Of a stretch of DNA of 34,042 bases, positions 7,849 through 15,507 are shown piece by piece. A model generated the notes under the pieces. It did not search any database, was not told where the DNA came from, and was given only the letters and a program-made list of their open reading frames with translations. The stretch is from the NCBI GenBank assembly GCA_902826065.1, contig CADEDM010000032.1, positions 1-34,042 of the forward strand. The letters are read 5' to 3'. This DNA comes from an uncultured Acidobacteriota bacterium (GTDB lineage Bacteria > Acidobacteriota > Vicinamibacteria > Vicinamibacterales > UBA2999). Made by a program: the position numbers and the translations under genes. How positions within the stretch are numbered: position 1 is the stretch's first letter; each line of letters begins with the position of its first letter.

Positions 7849-8429
7849 ACCGCTGCCTCTCGCCCGACGAGATCATCGACGCGGTCGACGGCGCGCTGGG
7901 CACCGATCGGCGCGCGCATCTCACGACGTGTGCGGCCTGCCAGCACGCCGCCGCCGACGTCCGCGACGCGCTGGCACGGGCCGACCTCGGTGCCGTGCCT
8001 GAGCCCCCCGCGGCGTTCTGGCCGTCGATCAACGCCCGCGTGCGCGAGGCCATCGCCGACGACACGGACGCGCGCGGCTGGCGCGCCGTGTGGCGGTGGG
8101 AGGTGGTGGTGCCGCTGGCTGGCCTGACGCTGGTCGTGGTGGCGCTGGCGTCGGCCGTCGATGGCGTGGTCCCTCGGACCGGCGACCTCACGGCCAGCGA
8201 CCCCGCGGCGCTGACGACGGGCGAGCGCCTGCCTGCCGACGCCGCGCTCGACGACGATGCGCTCGCGCTGGTCGAAGACCTGGCCGCGTTGCTGCCAGAG
8301 GGCGGCTGGGACGCGCTCGGCGTCACGCGCCTGCCGGACCTCGATGTGGCCGCCGCGGCGCTGTCGGCCGACGAGCAGGCCGCGCTGGCCGCCCTTCTTC
8401 AGTCGGCCGTGGAACGGCCCAAGTCATGA
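7845..8429 (+). CDS. Membrane-anchored zinc-finger anti-sigma factor
   Basis: This 194-residue protein starts with a short anti-sigma zinc-finger-like domain (H25, C29, C32 in an H-x3-C-x2-C motif within HLTTCAACQHA). One transmembrane helix at about 87-108 (VVVPLAGLTLVVVALASAV) and an outside domain of about 85 acidic, Ala-rich residues follow. The cytoplasmic domain should bind the sigma factor encoded just upstream, and the outside part may sense envelope stress or be a proteolysis target. It is translationally coupled to both neighbours by ATGA overlaps. The stimulus is unknown. The extracytoplasmic domain has no fold I recognise. Confidence 0.85.
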   Translation: MNRCLSPDEIIDAVDGALGTDRRAHLTTCAACQHAAADVRDALARADLGAVPEPPAAFWPSINARVREAIADDTDARGWRAVWRWEVVVPLAGLTLVVVALASAVDGVVPRTGDLTASDPAALTTGERLPADAALDDDALALVEDLAALLPEGGWDALGVTRLPDLDVAAAALSADEQAALAALLQSAVERPKS

Positions 8430-8971
8430 CCAGTCCTCGCCTCGTTCGCACGATCAGCCGGCTCGCGATCGTCGTGGCGACGGTGGGTGCGGGCGCACCC
8501 GCGATCGCGCAGCCCGCTGCGTCCCCCGGTGCCACGGACCTCCGCCCGGGTGAGATTCAGCGCCTGTTCGACGCTTACCTGGTCATGGAAGCCCAGCAGG
8601 CGCTGGGTCTCACGGATGCCCAGTACCCCGGGTTCCTCGGACGTCTCAGGGCGCTGCAGGACACCCGCCGAAAGCAGCTGCAGGCGCGCGCCGGGCTGCT
8701 CGGCGAGTTGGCGCGGCTCAGTGCGCCGCGCGCGGCCCAGCCGGCCGACGAGGGCGTGATTCGGGATCGTCTGGCGGCGCTGCAGGAGCTGGAATCGCGC
8801 AGTGCCGCCGAGCTGCGCAAGTCCTACCAGGAGCTCGACGCGCTGCTGGAGCCGCGGCAGCAGGCCCGGTTCCGCGTGTTCGAAGATCAGATCGAACGCC
8901 GCAAGCTCGAGCTGATGCTGCGGGCGCGGCAGAACGCCAGGCAGCAACGCCAGCAGCGCCGCCAGCAGTGA
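8426..8971 (+). CDS. Spy/CpxP-like periplasmic protein
   Basis: This 181-residue protein has a signal peptide (basic start, hydrophobic AIVVATVGAGAPAIA, likely cut near residue 29). The mature part is strongly helical: LRPGEIQRLFDAYLVMEAQQALGLTD, then long charged helices around RLRALQDTRRKQLQ and LLEPRQQARFRVFED, ending in a Gln/Arg-rich tail. The pattern (a helix with LGLTDAQ, then LLEPRQQARF) resembles Spy/CpxP periplasmic chaperones and heavy-metal sensor proteins. It is the third gene of the sigma/anti-sigma unit, with a 4-base overlap. It may feed back on envelope-stress signalling or act as a chaperone. The fold class is inferred from pattern and not confirmed. Confidence 0.7.
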   Translation: MTSPRLVRTISRLAIVVATVGAGAPAIAQPAASPGATDLRPGEIQRLFDAYLVMEAQQALGLTDAQYPGFLGRLRALQDTRRKQLQARAGLLGELARLSAPRAAQPADEGVIRDRLAALQELESRSAAELRKSYQELDALLEPRQQARFRVFEDQIERRKLELMLRARQNARQQRQQRRQQ

Positions 8972-8992
8972 GCGGCGGCCCGACCGCCGCGC

Positions 8993-8998
8993 TACAAT
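8993..8998 (+). promoter_or_regulatory. Possible -10 element before the secreted 198-residue protein
   Basis: TACAAT lies 40 bases before the ATG at 9039. A start near 9005 would leave a leader containing GGAGG, so unlike many units here this mRNA would not be leaderless. No -35 is evident. Confidence 0.35.
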
Positions 8999-9038
8999 CG
9001 AGACGACGTCCCGCCCGACGGGACCGGAGGCTCTCTCG

Positions 9039-9635
9039 ATGCGCACCCGACTCACGCTCGCGCTCATCGTCGTCTCCGTGGTCGCCGCGGCGGCCGCGCA
9101 GTCGCCGCAGTTGCTCGCCGACACGACGTATTCGAAGCTGCAGGCCGTCATCCAGGGCAGCACGGCCGGCCCGGCACGCGCCGGCAGCGCGTCACGGCGC
9201 ACGGTGTTCAGTCAGACCGAGATGAACGCGTATCTCAAGTACCGGGCGAACACCTGGCTGCCGACCGGCCTCACCGACGCGACGGTGCAGTTCATCGGCC
9301 CGAATAAGGTGGCGACGCTCGTCACCGCGGATCTCGACGGCGTCCGCAAGAAGAGCTCGGGCGGCTGGTTCGATCCGACGGCCTACCTGAGCGGACGGCT
9401 GCCGGTCTACGTGACCGGCACACTCGTCACTGCCGACGGCCGCGGCCGCTTCGCCCTCGAGCGCGCCACCGTCGACGGCATCCCGGTGCCGAAGCTCTTC
9501 ATCGACGAACTGCTGGCGTACTACACGCGCACGCCGGATCAGCCGTCGGGCATGCGGCTCGAAGAGCCGTTCGTCCTTCCGTCCGAGATTCGCCGCATCG
9601 ACTTCACGCCCGGCGAGGCTGCCGTCATTCAGTAG
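9039..9635 (+). CDS. Secreted protein of unknown function
   Basis: This 198-residue protein has a clear signal peptide (MRTRLTLALIVVSVVAAAAAQ). The mature part is rich in predicted beta strands: FSQTEMNAYLKY, GLTDATVQFIGPNKVATLVTADLDGV, GRLPVYVTGTLVTADGRGRFALE, then GIPVPKLFIDELLAYYTRT and FVLPSEIRRIDF. The layout, with a short helix that would anchor a long sheet, is reminiscent of periplasmic lipid-binding proteins of the LmeA/DUF2993 kind, but I can only call this a resemblance. There are no cysteines and no catalytic motif. A GGAGG Shine-Dalgarno precedes the ATG. It lies between the sigma unit and recG and may be read with either. Confidence 0.75.
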   Translation: MRTRLTLALIVVSVVAAAAAQSPQLLADTTYSKLQAVIQGSTAGPARAGSASRRTVFSQTEMNAYLKYRANTWLPTGLTDATVQFIGPNKVATLVTADLDGVRKKSSGGWFDPTAYLSGRLPVYVTGTLVTADGRGRFALERATVDGIPVPKLFIDELLAYYTRTPDQPSGMRLEEPFVLPSEIRRIDFTPGEAAVIQ

Positions 9636-9638
9636 AAT
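9633..9638 (+). promoter_or_regulatory. Possible -10 element of recG
   Basis: TAGAAT overlaps the stop codon of the preceding gene and ends 8 bases before the recG ATG. It fits the repeated pattern, but the overlap with a stop codon makes chance more likely here. Confidence 0.3.
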
Positions 9639-9646
9639 CGCGGGGG

Positions 9647-11743
9647 ATGCGCGACGATCCCCTGCAGACCCCGCTTCAGTTCCTGAAGGGCGTCGGCCCG
9701 CGCAAGGCCGCGGATCTCGAGAAGGCCGGCCTGCGCACGGTCGAGGATCTCCTCGTCTGCTTCCCGCGGCGCTACGAAGATCGCAGCCGCTTCCAGCCCA
9801 TCGCCTCGCTGCGCCCCGGCGCCACCGCCGCCATCCTCGGCACCATCATCTCGTGCGGCGTCGCCTCGACGCGGCGGCCCGGGTTCTCGCTCTTCACCGC
9901 GCTCGTGCAGGACGAGAGCGGCCAGGTGAAGGTGGTGTGGCCGAACCAGAAGTTCCTCAAGGACGTACTGAAGCCGCACCAGCGCGTCGTGCTCTTCGGC
10001 CGCACCGAGTACTGGGGCAGCCGCGGCCTCCAGCTCACCGCGCCCGAATACGAGGTGCTGCAGGACGACGGCGAAGGGGAGCCGCTGCACACCGGCCGCA
10101 TCGTCCCCATCTACGAGCGCACGGGGTCGGTGACGCCGAACGTCCACCGCACGCTCACGCATCGGGCGCTCGAGACGTTGACGGCCCCGCTGCCCGACGT
10201 CGTGCCGGCGACGTTGGCCAGCCGCCACGGCTGGCCCGACCGCCGCACCGCGTTCCGCCAGACGCATTTCCCCGATCCCGAGACGGCGATCGAGGCGTTG
10301 AACACCGCGGCCACGGCCGCGCAACGGCGCATCATCTTCGAGGACTTCTTCGTCTACCAGACCGGCCTGGCCCTGCGCCGCCGCGAGAACGCCGCCGTGC
10401 GCAAGCCGCACGTCGTGCGCGTCGACGACGCCCTGCGCCAGCGCGTGCGCGACGTGCTGCCGTTCAAGCTCACCGCAGGCCAGCGTGAGGCGGTGCGCGA
10501 GATCGTCGCCGACATGCAGCGCGCCTGGCCGATGCAGCGCCTGCTGCAGGGCGACGTCGGATCGGGCAAGACGGTCGTCGCGTTCCTGGCGGCGATGGTG
10601 GCGCTCGAGAACGGCTTCCAGGTCGCCGTGATGGCGCCGACGGAGCTGCTGGCCGAGCAGCATCTGCACACGTTCCAGCGCTGGCTGTTCGGCACGCGGT
10701 TCCGGGTCGGCCTGCTGGTGGGGAGGCAGGGCGACGGCGCACGCCGCCGTCTGACGGAAGAGATCGCGGCGGGCGAGGTCCAGCTCGTGATTGGCACGCA
10801 CGCCCTGGTGCAGGAGGCGGTGCGCTTCCGCGCGCTCGCGCTCACCGTCGTCGACGAGCAGCATCGCTTCGGTGTGCTGCAGCGCGGCCTGCTCGCCGAG
10901 AAGGGCCTCCATCCGGACGTCCTGTTGATGACGGCCACGCCGATTCCGCGCACCCTGGCGCTCACCGCGTGTGGCGACATGGACGTGTCGGTGATGCGCG
11001 ACCGCCCGCCCGGACGTCAGCCGGTGCAGACGCTGGTGCGCCCGGAGTCACGGCGCGACGAGATCTACGGCCTGATCCGCGCCGCCGTGGCGGCCGGCCG
11101 CCAGGTCTACGTCGTCTACCCGATCATCGAGAGCTCGGAGAAGACCGATCTCAAGGCGGCGACGACGATGGCGGCGCACCTCACCGAGTCGGTGTTCCCT
11201 GAGCTCACCGTCGCGCTGCTGCACGGACGCCTCAAGGCCGACGAGAAGGAGGACGTCATGGCGCGCTTCGCCGCCGGCCGCATCGACGTCCTCGTCAGCA
11301 CCACCGTCATCGAGGTCGGCGTCGACGTCCCGAATGCGACGGTGATGGTCGTGGAGCACGCCGAGCGCTTCGGCCTGGCGCAGCTCCACCAGCTTCGCGG
11401 CCGCATCGGCCGCGGCGCGCACGCGTCGACATGCGTCCTGCTCTACGCGGCGCCGTGGAGCGAGGAGTCGCGCGCACGGTTGACGGCCGTCGCCGACTCC
11501 GAGGACGGCTTCGCGCTGGCCGAGCAGGATCTGGCGCTGCGCGGTCCCGGCGATCTATTCGGCACCCGTCAGTCCGGCGTGCCCTGGCTGCGCGCCGGCG
11601 ATCCGGTCCGCGACGCCGACCTCCTGGGACTGGCCCACGACGAGGCGCGGCGGCTGGTCGACGCGGGCGAGGTGCCGCCGGCGCTCGAGGCCCACGTGCG
11701 ACGCGTGTGGCACCAGCAGTTCGGCCTGGTCACGGTCGGCTGA
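9647..11743 (+). CDS. recG: ATP-dependent DNA helicase RecG
   Basis: RecG remodels stalled replication forks and branch-migrates Holliday junctions. The 698-residue length is typical. An N-terminal wedge region starts with LQFLKGVGPRKAADLEKAG and continues through an OB-like domain (ATAAILGTIISCGV). The helicase core has Walker A GDVGSGKT at 302-309, motif II DEQH at 403-406, motif III TATPIPRTLALT, and C-terminal motifs including TTVIEVGVDVPNATVMVVEHAERFG (shown in part) and QLRGRIGRG. The end carries the RecG tail GPGDLFGTRQSGVP. It starts at the ATG at 9647 after a run of five Gs. Ten bases separate it from rsmD, so a recG-rsmD-coaD-aminotransferase-oxidase transcript is likely. Confidence 0.97.
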   Translation: MRDDPLQTPLQFLKGVGPRKAADLEKAGLRTVEDLLVCFPRRYEDRSRFQPIASLRPGATAAILGTIISCGVASTRRPGFSLFTALVQDESGQVKVVWPNQKFLKDVLKPHQRVVLFGRTEYWGSRGLQLTAPEYEVLQDDGEGEPLHTGRIVPIYERTGSVTPNVHRTLTHRALETLTAPLPDVVPATLASRHGWPDRRTAFRQTHFPDPETAIEALNTAATAAQRRIIFEDFFVYQTGLALRRRENAAVRKPHVVRVDDALRQRVRDVLPFKLTAGQREAVREIVADMQRAWPMQRLLQGDVGSGKTVVAFLAAMVALENGFQVAVMAPTELLAEQHLHTFQRWLFGTRFRVGLLVGRQGDGARRRLTEEIAAGEVQLVIGTHALVQEAVRFRALALTVVDEQHRFGVLQRGLLAEKGLHPDVLLMTATPIPRTLALTACGDMDVSVMRDRPPGRQPVQTLVRPESRRDEIYGLIRAAVAAGRQVYVVYPIIESSEKTDLKAATTMAAHLTESVFPELTVALLHGRLKADEKEDVMARFAAGRIDVLVSTTVIEVGVDVPNATVMVVEHAERFGLAQLHQLRGRIGRGAHASTCVLLYAAPWSEESRARLTAVADSEDGFALAEQDLALRGPGDLFGTRQSGVPWLRAGDPVRDADLLGLAHDEARRLVDAGEVPPALEAHVRRVWHQQFGLVTVG

Positions 11744-11753
11744 CCGGCTCATC

Positions 11754-12323
11754 ATGCGCATCATCGCCGGCACGCTGAAGGGCCGCACCCTGGCCTCGCC
11801 CACGTGGGACGGGCTGCGCCCGACCTCCGATCGCCTGCGCGAGACGCTCTTCAACGTGCTCGGCGCCGAGGTCGACGGCGCCCGCGTCCTCGACGTCTGC
11901 AGCGGCACCGGCGCGGTCGCGATCGAGGCGGTGAGCCGCGGGGCGATCGGCGCCACGTGTCTCGACGCGGATGCGCGCGCGGTGGCGTTGATTCGCGCCA
12001 ACGCCGCGCAGTGCGGCGTGGAGAATCGCTGTATGATCGTGCGCGGCGAGGCGCCACGGGCGCTGACGTCGGCGGCGCTCGGCGGGCCGTTCGAGGTCAT
12101 CGTGCTCGATCCTCCGTACGCGGCGCCGTGGATCGACGAGGCGGTCGCGGCGGCTGCGGCACTCGTCGCGCCGGGCGGGCGGGTAGTGCTCGAGCACGCG
12201 GCGAAGCGGACGCCTCCAGAGGTCCCCGGCCTGCGGCTGGAGCGCACACGGCGGGCCGGCGACTCGGCGCTCACGACATACCGCGCGCCAGCGGCCGGCG
12301 AGAGGAGAGCGGAGCAGGGATGA
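11754..12323 (+). CDS. rsmD: 16S rRNA (guanine966-N2)-methyltransferase RsmD
   Basis: RsmD methylates G966 of 16S rRNA in the assembled 30S subunit. The 189-residue protein starts with the family signature MRIIAGTLKGRTL and has RPTSDRLRETLFNVL at 22-36. The SAM-binding motif is LDVCSGTGAVAIEA at 46-59, and the catalytic DPPY is at 119-122. The stop overlaps the coaD start (ATGA); rsmD and coaD are neighbours in many bacteria, which supports both calls. Confidence 0.96.
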   Translation: MRIIAGTLKGRTLASPTWDGLRPTSDRLRETLFNVLGAEVDGARVLDVCSGTGAVAIEAVSRGAIGATCLDADARAVALIRANAAQCGVENRCMIVRGEAPRALTSAALGGPFEVIVLDPPYAAPWIDEAVAAAAALVAPGGRVVLEHAAKRTPPEVPGLRLERTRRAGDSALTTYRAPAAGERRAEQG

Positions 12324-12856
12324 GCAGCAGCGGCACGACGGGCTCGCGACTGGCCGTCTATCCCGGGTCGTTCGACCCGATCACCAACGGCCACGTCGAC
12401 ATCATCGAGCGCGGCCTGCGGCTGTTCGACCGGGTCGTCGTCGCCGTGCTGCGCAACGAGGCGAAGGCGCCGCTGTTCAGCGCCGCCGACCGCGCGCAGC
12501 TCGTTCGCGACGTCTTCGGCGATCGGCCCGGACTCGAGGTCGACACCTTCGACGGCCTGCTGGTCGACTACGCCGCCGCGCGCGGCGCCGCGGTGATCGT
12601 CAAGGGTCTGCGCAGTGTCGCCGACTTCGAATACGAGTCGCAGATGGCGCTCATGAACCGGCGCCTGCGGCCGGCCATCGAGACCATGTTCCTCATGCCC
12701 GCCGAGCCGTACGCCTACACCAGCTCGCGCCTCATCAAGGAAGTCTGCCGCCTGGGCGGCGACATCCGTGGCCTCGTGCCTCCCCTGGTCGAGGAACGCC
12801 TGCAGCGCACCTTCGCGCTGCAGCGCGATCCCCATTCCGCCCCGAGATCCGTATGA
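12320..12856 (+). CDS. coaD: Pantetheine-phosphate adenylyltransferase
   Basis: CoaD makes dephospho-CoA from 4'-phosphopantetheine and ATP, the next-to-last step of coenzyme A synthesis. The 178-residue protein has the nucleotidyltransferase signature YPGSFDPITNGH, with the TxGH motif at 22-25. It also has the phosphopantetheine-contacting KGLRSVADFEYE at 93-104 and the C-terminal TSSRLIKEV block around 132-140. The ATG at 12320 is favoured by the rsmD overlap and a purine-rich AGGAGAG upstream. It overlaps the following aminotransferase gene by 4 bases. Confidence 0.96.
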   Translation: MSSSGTTGSRLAVYPGSFDPITNGHVDIIERGLRLFDRVVVAVLRNEAKAPLFSAADRAQLVRDVFGDRPGLEVDTFDGLLVDYAAARGAAVIVKGLRSVADFEYESQMALMNRRLRPAIETMFLMPAEPYAYTSSRLIKEVCRLGGDIRGLVPPLVEERLQRTFALQRDPHSAPRSV

Positions 12857-14058
12857 CGTTCGCCAACCGCCTGGCCCGCGTGGCCCCGTCGCCCACCCTG
12901 AAGGTCGCCGCCGAGGCCGACCGCCTGCGCCGCGCCGGCGTCGACGTCGTCGATTTCGGTGCTGGCGAGCCCGACTTCCCGACCCCCGCCAACGTGGCGA
13001 CTGCGGGGCACAAGGCGATCGACGCCGGGTACACGAAGTACACGCCGTCGGCAGGCGCGGCGGATGTCCGTGAGGCGGTGTGTCACCGGGCCCGCGAAGA
13101 CTACGGCGTGGGCTTCACGGCCGCCGAGGTGCTGGTCACGGCCGGCGCCAAGCAGGCGTTGTACAACACCGCCGTCGTGCTCTTCGACGACGGCGACGAG
13201 GTGATCACGCACTCGCCGTTCTGGCCGACCATCGTCGATCAGGTGCTGCTCTGTGGCGCGACGCCGGTGCTGGCGCGCGGCCGCCGCGATCGCGGCTTCG
13301 TCGTCGAGGCCGACGAGATCCTCGATCGCGTCACGCCGAAGACGAAGGCCATCATCCTCAACACGCCGTGCAACCCCTCGGGCGCCGTCATGACCGAGGA
13401 CACGGTGGCGGCCATCGCCGACCACTGCGCGAAGACCGGCGTCTGGATCGTGGTCGACCTCACCTACGACAAGCTGATCTACGAGCCGGTGGCGCACAAC
13501 ATCGTGAAGGTGCTGAGTGATCGGCACCGCGAGCGCAGCGTCGTGTGCAGTTCGGCCTCGAAGGCCTACGCGATGACGGGCTGGCGGGCCGGCTGGACCC
13601 TGGGGCCGAAGGACTTCATCACCACCTGCAACACGGTGCAGGGCCACGCCACCTCCAATGTCTGCTCGATCACGCAGAAGGCGCTGATGGAGGCGCTGAC
13701 GGGGCCGCAGGACGCCGTCGATGCCATGCGCGCCGAGTATCGCGGCCGGCGCGACGAGACGCTGGGTTGGCTCACCGAGGACGCCCGCGTCGAGTGCCTG
13801 CGACCGGGCGGTGCGTTCTACCTCTTCCCGTACATCGCCGAGCTGCTGGCGCCGTGCGGCGTGAAGACGTCGGCGGAGTTCGCCGATGCGCTGCTGGCGG
13901 AGGCCCGTGTCGCGCTCACGGCGGGGGAGGGGTTCGACGCGCCAGGATTCGTGCGCATCTCCTACGCCACCTCGCGCGAGCGGCTGCGCGAGGGCGTGTC
14001 GCGCCTGCAGGCGTTCGTGCATGCGCGCGAGCGCGGCCGGGCCGCCACCGCGCGCTAG
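12853..14058 (+). CDS. Pyridoxal phosphate-dependent class I aminotransferase (aspartate aminotransferase type)
   Basis: This 401-residue enzyme belongs to the aspartate aminotransferase fold type I, the I-beta/AspB-like branch. It has DFGAGEPDFPTP near the N-terminus, YTKYTPSAG, and TAGAKQALYNT. The NTPCNPSG motif binds the substrate carboxylate region, and VVDLTYDKLIY contains the cofactor-ring Asp and Tyr. The PLP-binding lysine is K237 in SSASKAYAMTGWRAGW. The C-terminal arginine block is FVRISYATSRERL. It likely converts aspartate and 2-oxoglutarate to oxaloacetate and glutamate, but some relatives act on aromatic amino acids or prephenate. It is coupled to coaD by ATGA, and a GlcD-type oxidase follows after 15 bases. 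Confidence 0.92.
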   Translation: MTFANRLARVAPSPTLKVAAEADRLRRAGVDVVDFGAGEPDFPTPANVATAGHKAIDAGYTKYTPSAGAADVREAVCHRAREDYGVGFTAAEVLVTAGAKQALYNTAVVLFDDGDEVITHSPFWPTIVDQVLLCGATPVLARGRRDRGFVVEADEILDRVTPKTKAIILNTPCNPSGAVMTEDTVAAIADHCAKTGVWIVVDLTYDKLIYEPVAHNIVKVLSDRHRERSVVCSSASKAYAMTGWRAGWTLGPKDFITTCNTVQGHATSNVCSITQKALMEALTGPQDAVDAMRAEYRGRRDETLGWLTEDARVECLRPGGAFYLFPYIAELLAPCGVKTSAEFADALLAEARVALTAGEGFDAPGFVRISYATSRERLREGVSRLQAFVHARERGRAATAR

Positions 14059-14073
14059 CGCCGCCTACCAGCC

Positions 14074-15498
14074 GTGACCGCGCCCTTCCTCGAGGCGCTC
14101 GCCGGTATCGTCGGCCCGGCGCGGCTCGCGGTCGACGCCGCGACCCGCGACGCGGCCGGCCGTGACGCGCTGTTGCGGGGCCACGCACCCGATGCCGTGG
14201 TCACGCCTGGATCCACCGCGGAGATCGCCGCCATCGCCCGCGCCTGCCACGAGGCGCGCGTCCCGCTGACGGTGCGCGGCGCTGGCACCGGCTACACCGG
14301 CGGCGCGGTGCCGGTGCGCGGTGGCGTCGTGTTGTCGATGGCGCGCTTCGATCGCATCCTGGCGATCGACGCGGCCAACCTCCTCGCCGTCGTGCAGCCG
14401 AACGTGGTCACGCGTGCGCTGCACGACGCGGTCGAAGCGCAGGGGCTGTTCTATCCGCCGGATCCAGCCAGCCTGGCCCGGTGTGCCCTGGGCGGCAACG
14501 TCGCCGAGGACGCCGGCGGCCCGCGCGCGTTCAAGTACGGCACGACCCGGCGCTACGTGCTGGCCCTCGAAGCCGTGCTGCCGACGGGCGAAATCATCCG
14601 CACGGGGGCGAAGACCGTCAAGAACGTCACCGGCTACGCCTTGACCGACCTGCTGGTGGGCTCGGAAGGCACGCTCGCCATCCTCACGGAGATCACGCTG
14701 CGCCTGGTCCCGAAGCCGGCCGCGCAGCGGACGTTCTCGGCCACGTTCGCGACCATCGACGCAGCGGCTCGCGCCGTCAGCGCGGTGGTACAGGCCGGGG
14801 TCGTGCCGGCGACGCTCGAGATCCTCGACCGCGCATCGCTCGATGCGGTCGCCGCGCATGTCGGCCGCCCGATGGCGCCGGCGGGCTCTGAAGCACTGCT
14901 GGTCGTGGAAGTGGATGGCAGCGAGCCGGCCGCCGTGCACGACGCCGCGATCGCGACGGCCGCCTGCCGAGGGGCCGGCGCGACCTCGCTCGTCGAGGCG
15001 TCGACCTCCGAGGCGCGCGAGGCGGTCTGGGAAGCCCGCCGCGAGCTGTCGTTCGCGCTCCGCCGCCTGGCCCCGCGCAAGATCAACCATGACGTGGTGG
15101 TGCCGCGTGGGCGGCTGCCGGAGCTCTACGCGCTGGTCGATCGCCTGCGCGCCGACCACGCGCTCTCCATCGCCGCCTTCGGCCACGCCGGCGACGGCAA
15201 TCTGCACGTGAACCTGATGGTCGATCCAGCGGACACGGCCATGATGCAGCGCGCGGCCGCAGCCGAAGCGGCCCTCTTCGCCGGGGTCGTGGCACTCGAG
15301 GGCTCGATCTCGGGAGAGCACGGCATCGGCTACGCCAAGGCCGCCTACCTCGGTCTGCAGTTGACGGCCGCGGAGATCGCCCTGATGCAGCGGCTCAAGC
15401 AGGCGTTCGATCCCCACGGCATCCTGAACCCCGGGAAGCTCTGGGACACGTCCGCCGCCGATCTCGACGGCCTCACCGACGCGCCGCCGGCGCCGTAG
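14074..15498 (+). CDS. FAD-linked oxidase, glycolate/D-lactate dehydrogenase GlcD type
   Basis: This 474-residue flavoprotein belongs to the vanillyl-alcohol-oxidase fold. The FAD-binding half contains VPLTVRGAGTGYTGGAVPVR (about 63-82) and GGNVAEDAGGPRAFKYG. The substrate half contains KINHDVVVPRGRLPELY. The metal-linked histidines lie in GHAGDGNLHVN (H371) and SGEHGIG (E415, H416), as in 2-hydroxyacid dehydrogenases. It should oxidise glycolate, D-lactate or a similar 2-hydroxyacid. No GlcE or GlcF partner is beside it, so it may work alone like D-lactate dehydrogenases. The start is GTG at 14074. It ends 9 bases from the convergent glycosyltransferase gene. Confidence 0.88.
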   Translation: MTAPFLEALAGIVGPARLAVDAATRDAAGRDALLRGHAPDAVVTPGSTAEIAAIARACHEARVPLTVRGAGTGYTGGAVPVRGGVVLSMARFDRILAIDAANLLAVVQPNVVTRALHDAVEAQGLFYPPDPASLARCALGGNVAEDAGGPRAFKYGTTRRYVLALEAVLPTGEIIRTGAKTVKNVTGYALTDLLVGSEGTLAILTEITLRLVPKPAAQRTFSATFATIDAAARAVSAVVQAGVVPATLEILDRASLDAVAAHVGRPMAPAGSEALLVVEVDGSEPAAVHDAAIATAACRGAGATSLVEASTSEAREAVWEARRELSFALRRLAPRKINHDVVVPRGRLPELYALVDRLRADHALSIAAFGHAGDGNLHVNLMVDPADTAMMQRAAAAEAALFAGVVALEGSISGEHGIGYAKAAYLGLQLTAAEIALMQRLKQAFDPHGILNPGKLWDTSAADLDGLTDAPPAP

Positions 15499-15507
15499 CG
15501 CCGTCCG

